Shown in pieces: positions 1 to 4,789 of a DNA stretch of 5,433 nucleotides. Every line of letters begins with the position of its first letter. Position 1 is the first letter of the stretch. Made by a program: the position numbers and the translations under genes. A model generated the notes under the pieces. It made no database searches. It had not been told where the DNA came from and was given only the letters and a program-made list of their open reading frames with translations. The stretch is taken from the NCBI GenBank assembly GCA_902496645.1, contig CABVBR010000136.1:1-5433 (forward strand). Reading direction: 5' to 3'. Source of the DNA: an uncultured Collinsella sp. (lineage in GTDB: Bacteria; Actinomycetota; Coriobacteriia; Coriobacteriales; Coriobacteriaceae).

Positions 1-140
1 CCTGGGCGCGTCGTTTTTCGATGACCGAGCTCGTCGCAGCGCTCGAGGGTGCCGTTGATGTGGAGCTCGCGCTCAAGGGTTCGGCAGATTCTGAGACGGC
101 GCTTTTGCTCTGGATTACGAACATCTTGAGAAAATCGTGA
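1..140 (+). CDS. holA: DNA polymerase III delta subunit, C-terminal end (partial)
   Basis: This is the last 45 complete codons of a gene entering from the left, read from base 3 to a TGA at 138-140. HolA is the clamp-loader subunit that opens the beta sliding clamp during replication. The visible tail has the family's C-terminal helical pattern: an Ala-Arg-Arg-Phe-Ser entry, a Met-Thr-Glu-Leu-Val-Ala-Ala-Leu helix, then Asp-Val-Glu-Leu-Ala-Leu-Lys-Gly, the 'D..LKG' segment typical of delta C-termini, then a closing Leu-rich helix. The position directly upstream of rpsT is the usual place for holA in Gram-positive genomes and supports the call. The N-terminal and central domains lie outside the window. 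No terminator is visible after the stop, so its transcript may read into rpsT. The fragment is short, so the identification rests on motif plus synteny. Confidence 0.83.
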   Translation, partial: WARRFSMTELVAALEGAVDVELALKGSADSETALLLWITNILRKS

Positions 141-189
141 TGATACCTGCCTATTTGACAAATTCGTTCTATCCCTTTGAGAGGGAGCG

Positions 190-198
190 TGCTATAGT
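190..198 (+). promoter_or_regulatory. Extended -10 promoter of rpsT
   Basis: TGCTATAGT places an extended -10 dinucleotide (TG at 190-191) one base before the hexamer TATAGT (193-198), which matches the sigma-70 type consensus at four of six positions. Transcription would start near 205, giving a leader of about 70 bases before the rpsT GTG. No good -35 lies 16-18 bases upstream, as expected for an extended -10 promoter. A perfect TTGACA at 155-160 is 32 bases away, too far to pair with it. It is the only plausible promoter between holA and rpsT. Confidence 0.55.
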
Positions 199-205
199 AG
201 GCGCT

Positions 206-240
206 TGCATGACCTCACCGTGTCTCAGAGGTGTCATACA
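206..240 (+). promoter_or_regulatory. Hairpin in the 5' leader of rpsT
   Basis: ATGAC at 209-213 pairs with GTCAT at 233-237. The stem continues inward as CTC 214-216 with GAG 228-230 past a two-base bulge (231-232), and outward as TG 206-207 with CA 239-240 past one C/A mismatch. The loop is 217-227. If transcription starts near 205, this stem is at the extreme 5' end of the mRNA. It has no T-run suited to a terminator stem of this strength. A role in mRNA stability or in S20 feedback control is conjecture. Confidence 0.35.
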
Positions 241-248
241 TTTTTTGC

Positions 249-268
249 AAGGAACTCGAAAGGAACTC
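249..268 (+). repeat. Duplicated Shine-Dalgarno-like 9-mer before rpsT
   Basis: AAGGAACTC occurs twice, at 249-257 and 260-268, offset by 11 bases. The second copy supplies the working ribosome binding site: AAAGGA at 259-264 is nine bases before the GTG at 274. The first copy is about 20 bases from the start, too far to initiate there directly. This spacing is what selects 274 as the start. Confidence 0.6.
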
Positions 269-273
269 CAGAA

Positions 274-540
274 GTGGCAAACATCAAGTCTCAGAAGAAG
301 CGTATCCGCACCAATGAGGCAGCTCGCATGCGTAACAAGGCTGTCAAGTCCGAGCTCAAGACGCTGACCAAGCACGTCCAGTCCGCCGTCGCCGAGGGCG
401 ACGCCGAGAAGGCCCAGGCTGCCCTCAAGACCGTCACCAAGCGTCTCGACATGGCTGCCGCCAAGCATGTTATCCACAAGAACCAGGCTTCCAACCGCAA
501 GTCCGGTCTTGCCAAGCTCGTGAACAGCATCAACGCCTAA
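274..540 (+). CDS. rpsT: 30S ribosomal protein S20
   Basis: S20 is a small basic primary-binding protein of the 30S subunit that binds 16S rRNA and helps it fold. The product is 88 residues, the usual family length of about 86-88. The N-terminus reads Met-Ala-Asn-Ile-Lys-Ser-Gln-Lys-Lys-Arg-Ile-Arg, the classic S20 opening. It is followed by a long basic helix (about residues 15-45), a short Glu-Gly-Asp turn, and the conserved tail with Lys-Asn-Gln-Ala-Ser-Asn-Arg-Lys-Ser-Gly-Leu near residues 70-81. The GTG start is chosen because it gives the conserved N-terminus and lies nine bases after AAAGGA. The frame stays open upstream to a TTG at 205, but that extension is unrelated to S20 and overlaps the predicted transcription start. 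It is transcribed alone or with holA, and ends in a strong terminator. Confidence 0.97.
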   Translation: MANIKSQKKRIRTNEAARMRNKAVKSELKTLTKHVQSAVAEGDAEKAQAALKTVTKRLDMAAAKHVIHKNQASNRKSGLAKLVNSINA

Positions 541-574
541 GTTGTAAATTTCACACCACACAGATTACGCGCAT

Positions 575-611
575 AAATGGAGCCTGTTTTATGGAACAGG
601 CTCCATTTTTT
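575..611 (+). terminator. Rho-independent terminator after rpsT
   Basis: The 13-base arm 576-588 pairs perfectly with 595-607, leaving a six-base loop (TTATGG, 589-594). A run of six T at 606-611 follows, overlapping the foot of the stem. The stem core GGAGCCTGTT/AACAGGCTCC is GC-rich. It starts 35 bases after the rpsT stop and should end that transcript. The left flank has only three A, so it looks one-directional. It also rules out a lepA start at the in-frame ATG at 577, which lies inside the stem. Confidence 0.93.
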
Positions 612-614
612 GTA

Positions 615-629
615 CCGCTCGGGTAAGAT
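615..629 (+). promoter_or_regulatory. Promoter of the lepA-dusB-hemW operon
   Basis: CCGCTCGGGTAAGAT contains the -10 hexamer TAAGAT (624-629), four of six to TATAAT and keeping the key T-A....T positions. Only seven bases (630-636) separate it from the lepA ATG, so transcription would begin at or next to the A of the start codon. The -35 region would fall in the right arm of the rpsT terminator (about 600-606) and shows no consensus. The block CCGCTCGGGTA is repeated exactly in front of dnaJ, which strengthens the call. Confidence 0.55.
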
Positions 630-636
630 AGTCCGC

Positions 637-2448
637 ATGAATACTTCAATTGACATTTCCCACATCCGCAACTTCTCGATCGTTGCGCACATCGACCATG
701 GCAAGTCCACGATCAGTGACCGCATCCTCGAGCTCACCCATACCGTCGACGAACGCGACATGGAGTCGCAGCTGCTCGACACCATGGATATCGAGCGCGA
801 GCGCGGCATCACGATCAAGTCCAATGCCGTCCGCGTTTCCTATGACGCCGACGATGGTGAGACATATCAGTTCAATCTCATCGATACGCCGGGTCATGTA
901 GACTTTACCTACGAGGTCTCGCGTTCGCTGGCCGCTTGTGAGGGCGCGGTGCTCGTCGTCGACGCCACACAGGGTGTCGAGGCACAGACCGTCTCCAACG
1001 CGACGCTCGCCATGAACGCCAATCTGGACATTGTGCCGGCCATCAACAAGATCGACCTGCCCTCGGCCCATCCCGACGAGGTTAAGACCGAGATCGAGGA
1101 CGACCTGGCGATTCCCGCCGATGATGCCGTGTGCGTCTCGGGCAAGACCGGCGAGGGCATTCACGATCTGCTGGAGTCCATTGTCTTTTTGATCTCTCCG
1201 CCCAAGGGCGATGCGAACGCGCCGCTCAAGGCGCTCATCCTTGACTCGTATTTTGATGAATACCGCGGCGTTGTCGCCACCGTTCGCGTTTTTGACGGCT
1301 CGATTAAAAAGGGCGATACCCTGCTTATGATGCAGGCCAAGGGCGACTTTTTGGTCGACGGCGTGGGCGTCAAGCGTCCTGCCGAGACCCCGGTCGACGC
1401 GCTGACCGTCGGCGAGGTTGGCTATGTGGTCACGGGTCTGAAGGACCCCGAGGCTGTGCGCGTGGGCGATACCCTTACGTGGGCTTCGAACCCCTGCCCC
1501 GAGCCTCTGCCGGGCTACCGCGAGGCCAAGCCCATGGTCTACACGGGCCTGTTCCCGATCGACAACAAGGACTACGAGAATCTGCGCGACGCCCTCGATA
1601 AGCTGCACGTCAACGACCCGTCGTTGGTGTGGGAGCCCGAGACCTCGGTGGCGCTCGGCTTTGGCTTCCGCGTGGGCTTCCTGGGCTTGCTGCACATGGA
1701 AGTCGTCAAGGAACGCCTGGAGCGCGAGTTCAACCTGGACCTCATTGCCACGAGTCCCTCGGTCGACTATCACGTCTACAAGACCGACGGCGAAATGATC
1801 GATGTCCGCAGTCCGCAGGACCTTCCCGAGGCCACACGCATCGATCGTATCGAGGAACCCTACCTCAAGGCAAAGATCATCTGCCCGCCTGAGTACACGG
1901 GTGCCGTCATGCAGCTCGCCATCGAGCACCGCGGCGTCACAACCGACATGATCCACCTGACGAGCAAATCGGTCGAGATGCGCTTCGATATGCCGCTCGC
2001 CGAGCTCATCTTGGACTTCTTCGATCAGCTCAAGAGCCGCACCAAGGGCTATGCCTCGCTCGACTACGAGTTCAACGAGTACCGTCCCTCCGAGCTCGTT
2101 AAGCTCGATATTTTGCTTTCGGGCGACGAGGTGGACGCGCTTTCGTTTATCGTCCATAAGGACAAGGCATATGGCCTGGCCCGTGGCCTGTGCGACAAGC
2201 TCAAGGAGATCATCCCGCGTCAGCTGTTCGAGGTGCCCATCCAGGGTGCTATCGGCAACAAGATCATCGCCCGTTCCACCGTCAAGGCGCGTCGCAAGGA
2301 CGTTCTTGCCAAGTGCTACGGCGGCGATATCTCGCGTAAGCGCAAGCTGCTTGAGAAGCAGAAAGAGGGCAAGAAGCGCATGAAGGCCATCGGATCGGTC
2401 GAGGTCCCGCAGGAGGCCTTTATGGCGATCCTCAAGGTGGACGAGTAG
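637..2448 (+). CDS. lepA: Elongation factor 4 (LepA), translational GTPase
   Basis: EF4 is a ribosome-associated GTPase resembling EF-G without domain IV. It is reported to back-translocate stalled ribosomes and to affect initiation or 30S assembly. The product has 603 residues, close to the family norm of about 600. All G motifs are intact: P-loop AHIDHGKS (17-24), RGITIK (56-61), DTPGH (83-87, with the catalytic His87), NKID (137-140) and SGK (168-170). Domain II follows (about 195-290), then the EF-G-like domains with GFRVGFLGLLHMEV near 343-356. The LepA-specific C-terminal domain ends in a Lys-rich stretch (568-583) and GSVEVPQEAF (586-595). The ATG at 637 gives the standard short leader before the G domain; the upstream ATG at 577 is inside a terminator. 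No Shine-Dalgarno is visible, which fits leaderless translation. It is the first gene of an operon with dusB and hemW. Confidence 0.98.
   Translation: MNTSIDISHIRNFSIVAHIDHGKSTISDRILELTHTVDERDMESQLLDTMDIERERGITIKSNAVRVSYDADDGETYQFNLIDTPGHVDFTYEVSRSLAACEGAVLVVDATQGVEAQTVSNATLAMNANLDIVPAINKIDLPSAHPDEVKTEIEDDLAIPADDAVCVSGKTGEGIHDLLESIVFLISPPKGDANAPLKALILDSYFDEYRGVVATVRVFDGSIKKGDTLLMMQAKGDFLVDGVGVKRPAETPVDALTVGEVGYVVTGLKDPEAVRVGDTLTWASNPCPEPLPGYREAKPMVYTGLFPIDNKDYENLRDALDKLHVNDPSLVWEPETSVALGFGFRVGFLGLLHMEVVKERLEREFNLDLIATSPSVDYHVYKTDGEMIDVRSPQDLPEATRIDRIEEPYLKAKIICPPEYTGAVMQLAIEHRGVTTDMIHLTSKSVEMRFDMPLAELILDFFDQLKSRTKGYASLDYEFNEYRPSELVKLDILLSGDEVDALSFIVHKDKAYGLARGLCDKLKEIIPRQLFEVPIQGAIGNKIIARSTVKARRKDVLAKCYGGDISRKRKLLEKQKEGKKRMKAIGSVEVPQEAFMAILKVDE
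2434..2440 (+). promoter_or_regulatory. Ribosome binding site of dusB inside lepA
   Basis: AAGGTGG lies within the last codons of lepA, 12 bases before the dusB ATG at 2453. It is slightly distant and has one mismatch to AAGGAGG. Because it is inside lepA, ribosomes finishing lepA pass over it, consistent with translational coupling across the four-base gap. Confidence 0.5.
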
Positions 2449-2452
2449 GTCA

Positions 2453-3496
2453 ATGGCGCTTTCTGAATACAGCAAGCGGCTGCTGGGCGCCTATGCCGAG
2501 CAGCCGTTCCTTATGGCTCCCATGGCGGGCGTGACCGACCCTGCCTACCGCATCATGTGCCGCCGCCGCGGTGCCAACCTTGCCTACAGCGAGATGGTGA
2601 GCGTGGCGGGCCTTGCCTATGCCAGCAATAAGACGTGGCGCCTGGTGCTACCGGCCGACGAGGAGCAGCAGATTTGTGTGCAGCTCTTTGGCTCCAAGCC
2701 CGAGCAGTTTGCGAGCGCCGTCGCCGCCGTCGAGGAGCGCGTTGGTGATCGCCTGTCGCTCATCGATATCAATATGGCATGCCCCGCCCGCAAGGTTGTT
2801 ACCAAAGGCGAGGGCTCGGCGCTCATGCGCACGCCCGACCTGGCGGAGAAGATCGTCGAGGCCACGGTGGGCGCGGCGCACGTGCCCGTGACCGTCAAGA
2901 TTCGCAAGGGCTTTTATGCCGAGGACCGTAATGCCGCGACGTTTGCCCAGATGCTTGAGGGCGCAGGGGCTGCCGCAGTCGCCGTGCATGGTCGTTGCGC
3001 CACGCAGCTCTACACGGGCCAGGCCGATTGGTCGGTCGTCGATGAGGTTGCCGACGCTGTCGAGATTCCCGTGATTGGTTCGGGCGATGTGTTCTCGGCC
3101 GAGGACGCTGCTGAGCATCTGCACGGCTCGGGTGCCAGCGCGGTGTTTATCGCGCGCGGCATCTACGGCAATCCGTGGGTGTTCGGCGATGCCCGAGCCC
3201 TTGCACTCGATGGCACGCCGGTTCCTTCTCGCTCCTCGGTCGAGCGCCTGGAGGCTCTGCGCGAGCACCTGACGTTGACGCACGAGCTTCTGCCGCTCAT
3301 GTCGCGTGCTCGCACGTACGCAAGCTGGTACTTAAAGGGCATGCCCCATGCCGCCGCCTGGCGCGCTCAGGTGGTGCGTTGCTCTACGTACGAGGAGTTC
3401 ATGTCGCTGGTCGATGATATCGAGCGCGATGTGGTGGCCTGCGAGGCCGCGCTTGCCGCCGGTGAGTCGGTGCCCGCTCATCCGCTGGAGGCTTAA
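2453..3496 (+). CDS. dusB: tRNA-dihydrouridine synthase (DusB family)
   Basis: This FMN enzyme reduces specific uridines in tRNA D-loops to dihydrouridine using NADPH. The 347 residues match the usual 320-350. Motifs in order: the N-terminal flavin-binding strand MAPMAGVTDPAYR (21-33), QLFGSKPEQFA (77-87), the active-site segment IDINMACPARKV (104-115) with catalytic Cys110, VKIRKGF (148-154), HGRCATQLYTGQADW (179-193), IGSGDV (208-213) and the phosphate-binding end of the TIM barrel ARGIYGNPWVF (234-244). The C-terminal helical tRNA-binding domain follows (about 260-335), with SWYLKGMP at 291-298. The DusB subgroup is favoured by the INMACPxxKV and GEGSALM pattern; the exact modified position cannot be read from sequence. 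It starts four bases after lepA and ends two bases before hemW. Position between those two genes is unusual compared with the common Gram-positive order. Confidence 0.95.
   Translation: MALSEYSKRLLGAYAEQPFLMAPMAGVTDPAYRIMCRRRGANLAYSEMVSVAGLAYASNKTWRLVLPADEEQQICVQLFGSKPEQFASAVAAVEERVGDRLSLIDINMACPARKVVTKGEGSALMRTPDLAEKIVEATVGAAHVPVTVKIRKGFYAEDRNAATFAQMLEGAGAAAVAVHGRCATQLYTGQADWSVVDEVADAVEIPVIGSGDVFSAEDAAEHLHGSGASAVFIARGIYGNPWVFGDARALALDGTPVPSRSSVERLEALREHLTLTHELLPLMSRARTYASWYLKGMPHAAAWRAQVVRCSTYEEFMSLVDDIERDVVACEAALAAGESVPAHPLEA
3487..3491 (+). promoter_or_regulatory. Ribosome binding site of hemW
   Basis: GGAGG at the very end of dusB lies seven bases before the GTG at 3499, an ideal spacing. 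It decides the start, since no ATG is available nearby and the conserved N-terminus begins right after this GTG. Confidence 0.75.
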
Positions 3497-3498
3497 GG

Positions 3499-4731
3499 GT
3501 GGCCGTTACCGCGCTGTACGTGCACGTGCCGTTTTGCGCTCAAAAATGCCGCTATTGCGACTTTGACTCGCGCAGCTTTGCTCTGTGTGATTTGGATGCT
3601 GCGCTCGATTCCTATTTTGAGCAGCTGTATGCGCGCCTCGATTCCTTTGGCGACGCCGGGGCGCTTGCGCAGGTCCGCACGGTCTATATTGGCGGCGGCA
3701 CGCCCTCACTGGCTGGGGAGCGCCTGGTGAAACTTGCCCGTCGTATCTCCATGTGGTGCAAGCCCGTTGAATTTACTTGCGAAGCCAATCCTGAGTCGCT
3801 GACCGTCGAGCTCGCCACCGCGCTTGCCGAGGCGGGTGTCACGCGCATCTCTCTGGGCGTGCAAACCCTCGACAATACCGAGCTGGCTGCTATTGGCCGC
3901 ATTCACGATGCTAATCGCGCACTTGCGGCTATCGCGACGGTGAAGGACGCTGGCCTCGATGTGTCGTGCGACCTGATGTGCGGCCTTCCCGGGCAGACGG
4001 CCGCAAGCTGGCGGAGCACGCTCGATGGCGTGTTGGCGGCGGCGCCTCATCATGTGTCGGTCTACCCGCTCACGCTCGAGGAGGGTACGCCACTCTATCG
4101 CATGGCGTGCCGTGACGAGTCGCTCGAGCCCGACGAGGATTTTCAGGCTTCGTGCATGGACGCGGCGCGTGAGCGCCTGGGTACGGCCGGCTATCATCCG
4201 TATGAGGTGGCAAGCTACGCGCTCGACGGCCATGAGTGCGCCCATAACATTGCCTACTGGACCGGACGGGGCTACCTGGGCCTGGGTCGTTCTGCCGCGG
4301 GCATGCTCGACGACGAGGATTTCGACCGTCTTGCAGGTTTGTTCCCTGGCGTGTCTTCTCGAGGCGATGCGTACCGCGTGCGTCTGGTGCAACGTGACGA
4401 TGACGCGACGGCGTTCGAGGCCGAATATCTGTCGCAGCGCGAGGCTGTCGCCGAAGACTTGATGCTCGCTTGTCGCATGACGCACGGTGTTGCGTCCGAC
4501 CTGTTGGCTCGTGCAGCTTGCGTCATCCCAACGGGCGAGCTGGCAGCTGCCTGCGATCGCGCGCTCGAATTGGGTCTTGCCACTTGGGTGCCCGAGACGC
4601 TCGGGATTCATGAGGGACCCTTCACCTCGGCAGATGTCATCGCGGGCCATGTTCGAGCTCGTCTGGCGCCGACCCATCTGGGCTGGCTCGATGGAAATGT
4701 TCTGTTCGAGCTGTTTTGGGATCTAGCTTAG
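3499..4731 (+). CDS. hemW: Haem chaperone HemW (radical SAM, formerly HemN-like)
   Basis: HemW is a radical-SAM family protein that binds haem and a 4Fe-4S cluster and delivers haem to respiratory proteins; it is often misannotated as coproporphyrinogen dehydrogenase. The product has 410 residues, slightly longer than the usual 375-400. The N-terminal LYVHVPFC leads into the cluster motif CX3CX2C (Cys13, Cys17, Cys20) followed by Asp-Phe. A true HemN has a further Cys at Phe22, so this is HemW. Other signatures are YIGGGTPS (63-70), CEANPES (94-100), RISLGVQTLD (116-125), CGLPGQT (161-167) and YPLTLEEGTPLY (189-200). The HNxxYW motif conserved in HemW is at 249-254, followed by YLGLGRSAAG (259-268). 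The C-terminal winged-helix-like tail ends in GWLDGNVLFELFWDL. GTG start, two bases after the dusB stop, so cotranscribed with it. Confidence 0.95.
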   Translation: MAVTALYVHVPFCAQKCRYCDFDSRSFALCDLDAALDSYFEQLYARLDSFGDAGALAQVRTVYIGGGTPSLAGERLVKLARRISMWCKPVEFTCEANPESLTVELATALAEAGVTRISLGVQTLDNTELAAIGRIHDANRALAAIATVKDAGLDVSCDLMCGLPGQTAASWRSTLDGVLAAAPHHVSVYPLTLEEGTPLYRMACRDESLEPDEDFQASCMDAARERLGTAGYHPYEVASYALDGHECAHNIAYWTGRGYLGLGRSAAGMLDDEDFDRLAGLFPGVSSRGDAYRVRLVQRDDDATAFEAEYLSQREAVAEDLMLACRMTHGVASDLLARAACVIPTGELAAACDRALELGLATWVPETLGIHEGPFTSADVIAGHVRARLAPTHLGWLDGNVLFELFWDLA

Positions 4732-4732
4732 G

Positions 4733-4747
4733 CCGCTCGGGTAGAAT
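4733..4747 (+). promoter_or_regulatory. Promoter of dnaJ
   Basis: CCGCTCGGGTAGAAT ends in the -10 hexamer TAGAAT (4742-4747), five of six to TATAAT. Transcription would start near 4754, giving a leader of about 35 bases. The best -35 candidate, TTGGGA at 4716-4721 inside the end of hemW, is 20 bases away and weak. The first 11 bases are identical to the block preceding the lepA -10. Around the hexamer, GGTA (4740-4743) and TACC (4748-4751) form a short inverted repeat. No CIRCE or HAIR type heat-shock operator is visible between hemW and dnaJ. Confidence 0.6.
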
Positions 4748-4763
4748 TACCGGAATATATACG

Positions 4764-4780
4764 CTGCTGTGAGCAGGAGG
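4764..4780 (+). promoter_or_regulatory. dnaJ ribosome binding site with adjoining hairpin
   Basis: AGGAGG (4775-4780) is a consensus Shine-Dalgarno nine bases before the ATG at 4790. It favours that start over the in-frame ATG at 4799, which would be 18 bases away. Just upstream, CTGCT (4764-4768) can pair with AGCAG (4772-4776) around a three-base loop, tying up the first two bases of the Shine-Dalgarno. The ribosome binding site itself is clear; a regulatory role for the hairpin is speculative. Confidence 0.65.
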
Positions 4781-4789
4781 TTGCCGCGC

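Noticed and set aside
155..160. Perfect TTGACA as a -35 box for rpsT
   Set aside because: It lies 32 bases from the TATAGT -10, and no acceptable -10 is found 16-18 bases downstream of it (only TTGAGA-like sequence). Probably chance or an unpaired element.
205..273. An N-terminal extension of rpsT from the TTG at 205
   Set aside because: The added residues do not belong to S20, and 205 coincides with the predicted transcription start. The GTG at 274 has a well-spaced Shine-Dalgarno and the conserved N-terminus.
577..636. An N-terminal extension of lepA starting at the ATG at 577
   Set aside because: That ATG is inside the rpsT terminator stem, the 20 added residues do not resemble LepA, and no ribosome binding site precedes it.
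646..2475. A 609-codon open frame on the minus strand opposite lepA
   Set aside because: It mirrors the strongly biased codon use of lepA, has no recognisable domain, and the sense strand has a full set of LepA motifs. Long antisense frames are expected in GC-rich coding DNA.
3706..4677. A 323-codon open frame on the minus strand opposite hemW
   Set aside because: The Arg/His/Gln-rich composition is typical of a shadow frame; there is no ribosome binding site or family motif, and hemW on the + strand is unambiguous.
3499..4731. Oxygen-independent coproporphyrinogen III dehydrogenase (HemN)
   Set aside because: The cluster motif is followed by Asp-Phe rather than the extra Cys of HemN, and the HNxxYW motif of HemW is present.
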